From assembly GCF_029784135.1 (NCBI RefSeq), contig NC_073746.1:112280035-112344034 (forward strand): a DNA stretch of 64,000 nt, in the 5' to 3' direction. This document shows positions 53,950 to 63,145 of the stretch, piece by piece. The notes under the pieces were generated by a model, which did not search any database, had not been told where the DNA came from, and saw only the letters and a program-made list of their open reading frames with translations. Both the position numbers and the translations under genes were made by a program. The first letter of the stretch is position 1, and each line of letters begins with the position of its first letter. This DNA comes from Toxorhynchites rutilus septentrionalis. Taxonomy: Eukaryota; Arthropoda; Insecta; Diptera; Culicidae.

Positions 53950-56900
53950 TCAGTCCTGACCGAGAAATTGTCGGACAATCGCGCAGGTGCTAAGGATGAC
54001 CGACTTTTGGATGCCGGCCAATTCCTTCTCCATGTTCAACACCTTTAGCGCTTCCAGAAGTGTCTTCGGGACAATTCCAGTTCCAGAGAGAACGACTGGA
54101 ACAATTCTTGGGACCTCCCTTAGCCCCCACAGTTCCTTGAGCTCCACGGCCAATGGTCGGTACTTGCAGATTTTGCGACCGTGGGTCTCCTCCAGATTCT
54201 GGTTCAGTGGAATAGCGACATCGATGATGGTGACTTTGCGGTCGCTCTTGTCGTAAACCATTATATCTGGGCGGTTGTGGTGGATCGAGAGGTCGGTCAG
54301 AACAGTGCGATCCCAGTACAGCTTGAAACGGTCATTTTCCAGGACAGGTGCAGGCAGGTACCGGTAGTTTGGTACGTTGTCTTCCAGTAGAACACATTGG
54401 AGCGCCAGTTGTCGATGAACAATACGGGCCACGTTGTTGTGGCGCTCGGTGTAGGCTGCGTTGGCCAAAACGGGACAGCCTCCCATAATGTGCTCTATGT
54501 TTTCACCTGGTTGATGGCACATCCGGCAAATGTCATCAACGTCTTGATGCCAGACGTACCGCCTGCAGTTTCTCGTCGGCATTATCCTGTCCTGGATGGC
54601 TATCATGTCGGCTTCTACTACTGAAGAGAGTTCACCACGCGTTAGCCACAGATTAGATGCGGCCTTGTCGACGTGTGGCCGGTCCAGTTGATGGGGGTGG
54701 GCACCATGCACTGCCTTCTGCTTCCAAGCTGCAATCTTCTCCTCCACTGTCTGCAGATTGCAGTTGAGTTGGTACTCCGCTTGCGCCAAGTGCAGAGCGC
54801 TGTATCCTCTGTCGGCGGCGCAGACAGCCCGGTATAGCGCGTTTTGGTTGGCGCGTTCTGCGAAGTACTCGCGCAGTTGTCGTACCTGGGCAACACACAG
54901 TGCAGATATGTCGACTATTCCAAGTCCCCCTTCTTTGCGTGGCAGTGAAACTCTCTCCAGTGCCGATTGAGGATGGTGCATTCCGGCCTCTTTGAATGCT
55001 TTCCTCATCCTCCTCTCAAGGTCCTCTAGGTTAGTTTTGCTCCATTTGACTACACCAAAACTGAAGGTCAGTAGGGGAACCGCGAATGTGTTGATCGCGC
55101 GTACCTTGTTCCCCGCGTTGAGGAAAGTCCTCAGGACACAGTTCACTCGACTCAAGAACTTGTCTCGCAGCTCCGTCTTGATGTCGGAGTGGCGAATCCC
55201 GGTGAGCTGTCGGAATCCAAGATATTTATAGGATTCGCCACGAACCATGTCTCTTATGAACTCGCCGTCATAGACCTCGTAACCTCCGGATTCGGTAAGC
55301 TGCCCTTTCAGCAGATGGACACAGCGGCACTTGTCGAGGCCGAACTCCATGCAGATGTCCCTGCTTATGTCTTCGACAACCCGGATAGCTACACCTAGAC
55401 GCTGACGTGAATCAGCGTAGACCTTGAGATCATCCATGTAGAAGGTATGGGTCACTTCTTCGTGGGCGCCGTCGCCATACCTTATTTTATAGCCATGACC
55501 GTTTCTATTGAGCGTCCTACTGAGGGGGTTCAGTGCCAGACAAAACCAAAGCGGGCTGAAAGAGTCGCCTTGGAATATCCCCCTCTTTATCTGCAGCGTT
55601 CTAGACTGCAACACATTTTCCCCATCACTGAGGTGCAGAGACGTGCTCCACTGCCTCATCGCATGCTGCAGGAACCTAACGACGACGGGATCAATCTTGT
55701 ATAGCTCCAATACCCGGACGAGAAACGAGTGAGGTATGGAGTCATAAGCCTTCCTGTAATCGATGTAGGCCATACTTAGGTTCCGCTGGTTATATACCGC
55801 CTGGCCGACTATGGCTGCGTCGATGATGGCCTGGTCTTTGCAGCCATGCGTATTTTTCCTGCATCCTTTCTGCTCTTCTGCGATGATATGGTGTTGTTCG
55901 CAGTGGGCAGAAACTTTGGCGGTTATGATGCTGCTTAATATCTTGTACAGACTCGATAGGCACGTTATCGGCCTGTACTTTGATGGGTTCAATGTGTTGC
56001 TGTCTTTCGGGAGGAGGAATGTGACGCCACGGGTGGCGAATTCAGGGAGGTTGTGTGGGTCACGTAGCACCTTGTTGAAGCACTCAGCTATCTTTTGATG
56101 TGCGACGGTCAGCTTCTTGTGCCAGAAGTTCTGAACACCATCGGGGCCCGGTGCTGCCCAGTTCCTCAGGTACCGCGAGGCTTCGCGGACATCGTTCTCT
56201 TCGACGATGATAGCTGGCATCTCTCCAATTTCACCACAACTCTCCTCCTCCCGTCTTAACCACATTTGCCCGTCGCGATGTTGTACTGGGGTCTCCCAAA
56301 TACCAGCCCAGAAGTTCGTCACATCGCTAATATCTGGCAAACCTTCGCGGTAGTCGGGCTTCTCGTCGCTAATGTGGTCGTAGAACGCTTTTTCGTTATC
56401 TCTGAACATCCGATTTTGTTCCTGGCGCTTTGCAGAGTCAGAGTAACGTTTCAGCCGTTTAGTTAGGACGCTCAATTGCTGTACCAGTGTGTCGAGTTTT
56501 TCCGTCAGCTGGTGAGCTCCCAGCTGGCGAAGTTCAGTAGGCCGCACGATCACAGCAACTTGGCGACATAATTTCGCCGATCTGTTGCCTCTTTTGTACG
56601 CCATCAGTCTTCCAATTGCGGCGCGCTTGTTTAGGATCCGTTGCTCCAATCTCCTTCGCCATGGAGGCTCACGCCTTTCACGGAGATGTTGGAGCAGTCC
56701 GCCTCTTGGCCTAATACGGTATCCTAAACTTTTGGCGGTCGCCACAGCAGCACAGTAAACTTTCAGTTGCAGCTCCTCCATGTTCTCAGCATCAACCAAG
56801 TGCAGCGGAAGAACGTGCTCGTTCATGAGCTTTACTGCACTTGTCAGCCTGCGGGAATGCTGCAACTTCGGGATCCTGGGGCGCGACAATGGGTCTGTGT

Positions 56901-57783
56901 CGCGGAACTGTGAGATCGCCTCGTCGTAGTGGAAGACCAGATCGCGTAGTAGTTGTTGATCTGGCTGTGGGTCTTCCGGCTCAGGGGGTTGTAGTACTGT
57001 GGCCTCCACTGGTGCTGATTCGCGTGCCCCACTCGCGAATGAATTGCTCAGCCGTACTGAACTTCGTCTCGACACATCGCTTGCTCTGTTGTTCCTGGAG
57101 CTTATTTCTCTCTGCACCTGCTGCTTGATCTCGTCGATTTGCGTTTGGGAGAGCATGTTGTTGCGTACTATCGCTCTACGCCTCGCGTTCATCGCGTTCT
57201 GATCAAGCCTCCCGACGAACTCTGGATACGCTTCCTCGAACATTGTTAGTATTCGAGGGCGACCGCTCATGTCCGTCTCCAAAGCAGTGCAGATGTAATA
57301 GGCGCGGATCACGAATTCATTCATTTCGTGTGTCCACATGATCCGGCGCCTAGTGGTACCCACAAGTGTGGACGACTGTCGTCTGGCAGTCGCAACACGT
57401 CTCGTAGGCGCAGCGTTTCTTGGGTGATGTCGATGGCTGCTGTTTCCGTGTGGCGGTAGCTCTTCGGGTTGAACCCGGCTGGTGGCCCGCTCTTGCACAT
57501 CGCCCTCCAGCCGCTGGCCGCTCGCTCTTACGCCCGTTCCAGGACCAGCTCCAGTTCGGGGACCCTCCTCGGGTGATCGCATTCTAATTAATCTTCGTGA
57601 TCGTAGCTCCATGTTATTGGGTGTATCTCCTTTGCCCGGGAGACAGCGGGTTGGCAAGGCCTCCATGACCCGGGAGGCCTTCCCCGGGAGAGATATAGCG
57701 CTCTGACTCGCTCGCACCCCCTCACTTAGCCACTTTCGACACCCGTTCTCGGAGCCAAGACCAGGTGTGTGTTTCCAGTTCAC
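53950..57783 (-). CDS. R4-like reverse transcriptase with restriction-like endonuclease
   Basis: A 1277-codon intact frame; the real start may be the ATG at 57612 (residue 58). Residues ~147-210 (RRRIMWTHEMNEFVIRAYY) look like a Myb/SANT-type DNA-binding fold. RT spans about 520-870, with LLPKD, YRPITCLSSLYKI, AYIDYRKAYDSIPH, GIFQGDSFSPLWF and FYMDD at 781-785. A CX2CX8HX4C finger is at 1086-1103 (CRMC...H...C). The restriction-like endonuclease follows, with RPDIMVYDKSDRKVTIIDVA (Asp 1173 and 1188) and KICKY. C-terminal endonuclease plus finger is the R2/R4/Dong/NeSL layout. Lack of N-terminal C2H2 fingers favours R4/Dong. The clade needs a tree. Confidence 0.88.
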   Translation of the reverse strand: MNWKHTPGLGSENGCRKWLSEGVRASQSAISLPGKASRVMEALPTRCLPGKGDTPNNMELRSRRLIRMRSPEEGPRTGAGPGTGVRASGQRLEGDVQERATSRVQPEELPPHGNSSHRHHPRNAAPTRRVATARRQSSTLVGTTRRRIMWTHEMNEFVIRAYYICTALETDMSGRPRILTMFEEAYPEFVGRLDQNAMNARRRAIVRNNMLSQTQIDEIKQQVQREISSRNNRASDVSRRSSVRLSNSFASGARESAPVEATVLQPPEPEDPQPDQQLLRDLVFHYDEAISQFRDTDPLSRPRIPKLQHSRRLTSAVKLMNEHVLPLHLVDAENMEELQLKVYCAAVATAKSLGYRIRPRGGLLQHLRERREPPWRRRLEQRILNKRAAIGRLMAYKRGNRSAKLCRQVAVIVRPTELRQLGAHQLTEKLDTLVQQLSVLTKRLKRYSDSAKRQEQNRMFRDNEKAFYDHISDEKPDYREGLPDISDVTNFWAGIWETPVQHRDGQMWLRREEESCGEIGEMPAIIVEENDVREASRYLRNWAAPGPDGVQNFWHKKLTVAHQKIAECFNKVLRDPHNLPEFATRGVTFLLPKDSNTLNPSKYRPITCLSSLYKILSSIITAKVSAHCEQHHIIAEEQKGCRKNTHGCKDQAIIDAAIVGQAVYNQRNLSMAYIDYRKAYDSIPHSFLVRVLELYKIDPVVVRFLQHAMRQWSTSLHLSDGENVLQSRTLQIKRGIFQGDSFSPLWFCLALNPLSRTLNRNGHGYKIRYGDGAHEEVTHTFYMDDLKVYADSRQRLGVAIRVVEDISRDICMEFGLDKCRCVHLLKGQLTESGGYEVYDGEFIRDMVRGESYKYLGFRQLTGIRHSDIKTELRDKFLSRVNCVLRTFLNAGNKVRAINTFAVPLLTFSFGVVKWSKTNLEDLERRMRKAFKEAGMHHPQSALERVSLPRKEGGLGIVDISALCVAQVRQLREYFAERANQNALYRAVCAADRGYSALHLAQAEYQLNCNLQTVEEKIAAWKQKAVHGAHPHQLDRPHVDKAASNLWLTRGELSSVVEADMIAIQDRIMPTRNCRRYVWHQDVDDICRMCHQPGENIEHIMGGCPVLANAAYTERHNNVARIVHRQLALQCVLLEDNVPNYRYLPAPVLENDRFKLYWDRTVLTDLSIHHNRPDIMVYDKSDRKVTIIDVAIPLNQNLEETHGRKICKYRPLAVELKELWGLREVPRIVPVVLSGTGIVPKTLLEALKVLNMEKELAGIQKSVILSTCAIVRQFLGQD

Positions 57784-57887
57784 GCCCGATCTAAAAATGT
57801 CGTCATATGATCTTCGTGGAGGCGTGAGATAGGAACATTTGAGACCAACAGGCAGGCTCCTACCCTATGTTGATCCCCATTTGAGAA

Positions 57888-57891
<4 letters not shown>

Positions 57892-57929
<38 letters not shown>
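57892..57929. repeat. Homopolymer T tract
   Basis: About 38 T in a row on the plus strand. It may mark the 5' junction of the R4-like insertion. Confidence 0.7.
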
Positions 57930-57935
<6 letters not shown>

Positions 57936-58000
57936 ATATTTGTTATTTTATTTATTTTAAAAGGGGATAATGTTTCTTTTAGTTTTAATAGTAGAATTGC

Positions 58001-58010
58001 CACTCACCTC
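58001..58010 (-). promoter_or_regulatory. Candidate env splice donor in LTR element 2 leader
   Basis: Minus strand GAG|GTGAGTG (intron from 58007) matches a donor consensus and lies between primer site and gag. Joined to the acceptor at 49197 it would make an env message. Use of this site is inferred. Confidence 0.4.
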
Positions 58011-58111
58011 AGCTCCGCTCGTAAACCGCAAGGGAGGATCTTCTCGGATGATGTGGGGGGGGGATGCGCCTGGTTTCTTTTTTTTTTTTTTTCCGGTGAA
58101 TTCGTTGTTAG

Positions 58112-58315
58112 CACTGTGTTTGTTCTATCACTTAGTTCGGTCCTAAATATGACAGTTCATGCACAGATTTTGATTATAATTCACTATGTTTGTTCTATCA
58201 CTTAGTTTGGTCCTAAATATGATAGTTCATGCACAGATTCTGATTATACTTCACTATGTTTGTTCTATCACTTAGTTTAGTCCTAAATATGATAGTTCGC
58301 GCACAGGTTACTACG
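58112..58315 (-). repeat. Three 70-bp tandem repeats in LTR element 2 leader
   Basis: Units start at 58112, 58182 and 58252, period 70. Each contains tgtttgttctatcacttag and cctaaatatgatagttc-type words with few differences. The position, just downstream of the primer site, parallels the repeated Su(Hw)-site insulator in the Drosophila gypsy leader. The sequence role is unknown. Confidence 0.85.
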
Positions 58316-58365
58316 AGTATCTAAACTTGATCACTACGGAGAGAAAAAAAAAAAAAACACTTAGC

Positions 58366-58385
58366 GCATCCTACCGACTGCGCCA
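58366..58385 (-). other. Primer binding site, tRNA-Ser type
   Basis: On the minus strand, directly after the LTR, TGGCGCAGTCGGTAGGATGC matches the 3' end of a serine tRNA by recollection, as used by 17.6/297-type gypsy elements. This differs from the Lys-type site of LTR element 1. Confidence 0.7.
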
Positions 58386-58719
58386 AAAACGACCGGGACT
58401 TTCTTTTTAGAGTTTTTAAAAAATGCGTCGATTCGATTCGGTCGTCTAATTGAAACTGATTTCTTTATTCAATTAAAAATGGAATGGTGCTCCTGATGTT
58501 CTGCTGCTTCCGCAAATTTGTTTGTTGTTGACCGGATGTGTTCTGCTTACTTCGGCGGTTGTGTGCACGCGTGGCTGAGTTGTTGACGCCGCGATAATAT
58601 CCAGGTCGCCGCTGGAATTTGATGGTGCGTCGGACTGCGATGTTTCGCGGGCGATTTTGCTGACGGTGTTTATCGATTGGGTTGTCTCGATTTGTGTAGG
58701 GCCAGAATGGGCCGTAACT
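58386..58719 (-). repeat. 5' LTR of LTR element 2
   Basis: 334 bp with no difference seen from 47276-47609. It ends at 58719 against the TA tract. Confidence 0.92.
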
Positions 58720-58738
58720 TATATATTATATATATATA

Positions 58739-58819
<81 letters not shown>

Positions 58820-58839
58820 TATATATATATAAAAAAAAA
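58720..58839. repeat. (TA)n microsatellite, right side of LTR element 2
   Basis: TA repeat with tataaa interruptions and a short A-run, continuing into the Helitron head. Confidence 0.95.
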
Positions 58840-61094
58840 TCTCGTGTCACGGTGTTTGTTACCGAACTCCTCCGAAACGGCTCGACCGATTTTGATGAAA
58901 TTATACTCAAAATGCTTGGTAGCTATGAGAATAGGTTCTAAACTATATATGATACCGGTAGGATACCGATAACCATACATTTAATACCGAATAGGGTGGC
59001 TCTATGCAGAAAAAAAGATCTGGATATTTTTTATCAAAAATTTGACTTCATACCATACATATAACCCTAAATTATGACCCCAATTCTCTATTTTTAATTG
59101 CGCTTTAATTATTTTTGTGTCAAAAATATTCTAATCATTTAACCGTTGTTCGTTTTTTCAACAGAACGAATTCATTTAAGTTTTTCAATGACTGATGGCG
59201 TAACGCCCGCTTCATTGATCATCCATCTACATATACACAAGTAACATCAATTCATCTAAAGCAGGGAGCATCTCCGGGGAGCTGGAAGCCTTTTTGAATG
59301 AGCACAATGAGTTATCGAAATTCTTCAAATCACATTTGCTCGGATTACAAAATGACAATCACGCTATTGCCATCAACCCTGATAAAACATCAGCTGGAGA
59401 GCACGTGTGTAGATCCAAAGCACAAGCGCTGCTGGAATCATGATAGCGCGGTGACACGAGAAATTTAATGCGAAGAAAAAACAATAATCTGGAATTCATC
59501 GTTGACACACACCGTTCATACGACCCTCGCTATGTTCTTCTTCAATGGCACTAACGTTCCCAAGGTTTGCCTTCTCAACGTAGTACTACTTGCGTCATTT
59601 TTATTAGTAAATAGTTGAGATTTCTATGACGAACAATACGCCATGAATGTATTCTGGAGTGGCAAGCTCTAAAATACGCGTGACTACAGTGCAAGTCAGA
59701 AGGGTTTCTTTAACGAAAAATCTCTTGCATAAACATTAGACCAACGAGACCCCGTCACAGATACTTGATTCATTATAAACATCATTTCTCATTTTGATTT
59801 AATATTTATGAACATGCGACGAAACAAACAGAGGGCGCGCTCGTAGGATTTTTATGTTTATCATATGGTGATTTGACATGGTCAAGAAACGCCAATTCAA
59901 GATATCGTAAGCTGTGCCAACAATTTGTGGTCGACATATACGCGAAGGTAGAGATTGAACAACTGCAATTCTTACAACACAATCAACAAAAGCGGTGCGA
60001 GGAATAATACATTCACTTGCGAGACACTATCATGAGCAACGCCAACACAGCTTTAGTTATAGCCAGGCCAAAGCGCAATACAATGTCATGACATTGCGCG
60101 TGTGTTCAAACACAAAATGAAGTTCGATCGTATTCGTCCCCACATATTGTTGGTTGTATTCTGTTGAATGGAAAAAGCGCATTTTTGCATTCTGTTGAAG
60201 CTCAAGTCCAATCGAGTTGAGCAAATGTGACAACCTTGCCACACAATTTGACGTAAACAACATTGGTCTCCATGTTCCATTTCTATGAAGCAAAAATAGT
60301 AATGGTTTTTCGGGTGGAATAAACACGCAAAATTTAGCATTCAAACACATTCAAAACAAATTTAGCATCCAAACGAAATCGAATAATAATTTTCATAAAT
60401 ATTTCAACAATTTATAATTATTTCCGGAATTATGCCGATCAGATAGAGAGTAAATTAAACCACAAATACGGATGACTTATTTTGACCATTGTTCCGCGAC
60501 AAGGCAAACGAATTTAAGAGTGTAAAAGTCGATTTCGATCGAATTGTAAAATCCGATCACTCATATGCATATATGAATAATGAGCTGTACAAATCGGTGA
60601 AGAGTAATAAAAACATCCATGAATAAAGGAAGTAATATGGCTGTGTTTCAAACTTAGATTACCGATGTGAATACTCCTCGATTGAATGACAACGATAAAA
60701 TAACGCGATTCCAAACAGGCCGATTATTCAGCTCCAACGAAGTTAGCTGGCGTATCGCTGTTTTCCAATTTATGAACGAGACCAAGCTGTTATAAACTAA
60801 GCCATGTTGAAAATCACATGCACGTATTTTCTAACAAGGAGACAGCAATAAATATTGATTTTCTGTATTTCATTTTTTCTACTTTACGACAAACTTATAT
60901 TACTTTTTTCAGTTGACGTTTAACTTTTAAGAGATCAAACATGTCAGTTACGTTAATGAAATACACCAAGAAACATCATATAACCTTTCGTTCAAATCAT
61001 TTAATTCGTTTTTTATCGGTCACATTCGATTAACACCCAAAATATTCACTAGAAATAATTTATTTTGCAGAACAACGTTTGCCTGGTCAGCTAG
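58840..61094 (+). mobile_element. Helitron A, decayed
   Basis: The 5' end is TCTCGTGTCACGG (58840) preceded by A. The 3' end is CTAG (61091-61094) followed by T, preceded by aacgtttgcctggtcag. This is the A|TC...CTRR|T arrangement known for Helitrons. Interior coding is Helitron helicase-like but broken. Confidence 0.75.
59270..60035 (+). pseudogene. Helitron helicase/Rep pseudogene fragments
   Basis: Frame-hopping translation on the plus strand gives short runs typical of Helitron helicase-like proteins: NLEFIVDTHRSYDP near 59490, and LCQQFVVDIYAKVEIEQLQF then YIHLRDT near 59915-60030. Stops and frameshifts separate them. It is non-functional. Confidence 0.65.
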
Positions 61095-61227
61095 TATATA
61101 TATATATATAAAAACTAGCTGACCCGGCAAACGTTGTTCTGCCATAAAAATTATCTCTAGTGGATATGTTGATTGTAAAATAAAAAATAACTAATGTATT
61201 GTAAGTGTGTTTAAATGTTTCAAAGAT

Positions 61228-61629
61228 CTACATATAACTGAAACGTTCGTTACTCTTTCTTTCATACTTGTGTTTGACATACCGAAGTATAGAGCGCCAA
61301 GTCGTTGACAAAAATTTAAAAAAATGTTGTATGTATTTCATTTCGAATCTGACATGTTTGTTCTCTTGAACGTAAAATGTAAATTGAAAAAAGAAATAAA
61401 TTTCGTTGTTGCAAATTTGTTGCTCTTCATCGAATGTTTTGCTCAGCTGAGGCGAATATGGCACTACTGAACGGTTTTCCATGTCAATGTCTGCGTTGTT
61501 AATTTTTATGATTGATTGTACGTCATTATCAGTTTTTATTCCTTGATATATTGGACATCCACCTAGGCTTGCGGTCGTATCGTTGGTGAAATCTTTAAGA
61601 AAATGCATTGTACAGTTTCCATCTGCCAT
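61228..61629 (-). pseudogene. Helitron Rep/helicase N-terminal fragment
   Basis: A 133-codon frame whose first ~70 residues (MADGNCTMHFLKDFTNDT..., GCPIYQ, IIKINNADIDMENRSVVPYS, LSKTF) follow the conserved run before the Rep motifs in Helitron proteins. The rest diverges and no HUH motif is visible, so it is a remnant. Confidence 0.72.
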
Positions 61630-62215
61630 GCAAGGCTATAAAAAAAGGCTATTTTTGGGGTAACAACATCGAACAATCACCCATATTTCGTCATTAGCAG
61701 ACCCGAAAGCAATTTAAATTGTTGAAATTTTAATGAAAATGTTTATTCGATGTTGTTTGAATACTTAGTAGACATTGCTTTGATCCTAACTCAACTATTT
61801 TTCTATAAATCTCCTTGCATTTCAGCCAAAATATTATCCAGAATATAAAATAATTATCAGAGTCCAATATTTTCCCTACCTGTAAAGAATGTGTTTTTCT
61901 GTTACACAGAACACACAATAGAGCCATAATTCATTTAAAATTTTCGTTTTAAAAGCTTGTTTATTTCACTCGAAAATTCATAACAATTTACGCTTCACAG
62001 GAATGGAACACGAAGCTCAATGACGTATATACGCATTGCGTTTCAAGGTCGGATAACATTCGTTATCTTTGAAGAACAATCTACGGGTCGATTATTTGGA
62101 TATAATTTATACCAAAACTAAAATCGCGATTGAAAATAGGGAATGGAGGTAAACCTTTGAGGTTATATGTACTTTTATGCCAAATTTATAAAAAAAAGAA
62201 ATAAAAATTATTTAG
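61630..62215. other. Helitron B interior, no gene seen
   Basis: A short minus frame at 61730-61927 has no family motif. Otherwise AT-rich. Confidence 0.45.
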
Positions 62216-62388
62216 ATTTTTTTTTGCATAGGACCACCCTAATCGGTATAAAACATATGGTTATCGGTATATAGTTTACGTCCTATTCCCATGCCTACCA
62301 AGTTTTCAGTGCATAACTTCATGAAAATCGGTCGAACCGTTTCGGAGGAGTTCGACCACGAACATCGTGACACGAGAATTTTATATAT

Positions 62389-63080
62389 ATAGATGGATTT
62401 CTGTCTGTCTGTCTGTCTGATTCTTATAGACTCGGAAACTACTGAACCGATCAACATGAAAATTGGTATGTAGGAGTTTTTTGGGCCGGGGAAGGTTTTC
62501 GTGATAGTTTGGGACCCCTCCCCCTCTCTAAGGAGGGCTGCCATACAAATTAAACATAAATCTCTACATTACTCGGGAATTAATCAAGCAAATGAAACGA
62601 AATTAGTCACAATGAGGTTTTAGGGTGCAATAAATGTTTCTACGGTAGTTAAACTCTCCACCCTTCTTCTCGAAGGGGGGGGGGCTGCCATACAAATGAA
62701 ACACAAATTTCTGCATTTCTCGAGAATTAATCAAGCAAATGAAACCAAATTTGGCATGTGATGGTTTTTGGGTGTAGTAAATGTTTCTATGGTGGTTAGA
62801 CTCTCCGCCCCCTCTCTAAGGGTGGGCTGTCATACAAATGAAACTCAAATTTTTTCATAACTCGAAAACTAGTCAAGCAAATGGAGCCAAATTTGGCATG
62901 TGAAGGTTTTACGGGGCACGAAACGTTTCTATGGTGAATACAATCCTCCCCCCTTCTCTAAGAGGGGCTGCCATACAAACGAAACACAAACTTCTGCATA
63001 ACTCGAAAACTAATCATGCACAATTTTGGATGTGAGGGTTTTTGGGTATGAGAAATGTTTTTTTAAAGGCATGACACCTC
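62389..63080 (+). repeat. Helitron-type head with ~130-bp minisatellite units
   Basis: It begins gatggatttctgtctgtctg like 35648. About four units follow, each with the words ctgccatacaaatgaaacac, taatcaagcaaatg and aatgtttctatggt. The last unit decays into cttttaaataaagac-like sequence at about 63120. It is the same family as 35641-36110. Confidence 0.75.
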
Positions 63081-63145
63081 TCTCTCTCCTGCTCAGAGAC
63101 GAACCAGCCTACGGCTGAAAGTCTCTTAAATAAAGACAAAAAAAA

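Larger units (their letters stand above)
53822..57930 (-). mobile_element. R4/R2-type non-LTR retrotransposon inside LTR element 2 leader
   Basis: A single-ORF element in the 5' leader of LTR element 2. The ORF is 53950-57783. Exact ends were not resolved: the 3' side lies somewhere in 53822-53949, and the 5' side is at or before the T-run 57892-57929. No target duplication was identified. It has an intact ORF and, being inside a young LTR element, must itself be recent. Confidence 0.75.
47276..58719 (-). mobile_element. LTR retrotransposon 2, gypsy/errantivirus type, with nested R4-like element
   Basis: 334-bp LTRs (47276-47609 and 58386-58719) that look identical on inspection. Read on the minus strand, the LTR starts AGTTACGG and is followed at the 5' LTR by a tRNA-Ser-type primer site. 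gag, pol and env are all intact. The element lies in a TA tract, in line with the alternating pyrimidine-purine target preference known for gypsy; the duplication itself cannot be resolved in TA repeat. A non-LTR element sits in its leader, between gag and the primer site. Confidence 0.93.
61115..62377 (-). mobile_element. Helitron B, decayed, tail-to-tail with Helitron A
   Basis: On the minus strand the 5' end is TCTCGTGTCACG (62377) and the 3' end is CTAG (61115-61118) followed by T. The terminal ~25 bases match Helitron A (gaacaacgtttgccgggtca-type). The two 3' ends are 20 bases apart, separated by TA repeat. It is about 1.26 kb, so it is internally deleted. Confidence 0.75.

Noticed and set aside
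53822..57930. Exact target-site duplication of the R4-like element
   Set aside because: I compared both flanks and found no convincing repeated word; the ends are left open.
58657..58980. Open frames bridging the LTR, TA repeat and Helitron head
   Set aside because: They are chance read-through of TA repeat; the flanking parts are LTR and Helitron end.
62400..63080. CRISPR-like array in the ~130-bp direct repeats
   Set aside because: Repeats are long and nearly contiguous without unique spacers; this is a eukaryotic minisatellite in a Helitron-type element.
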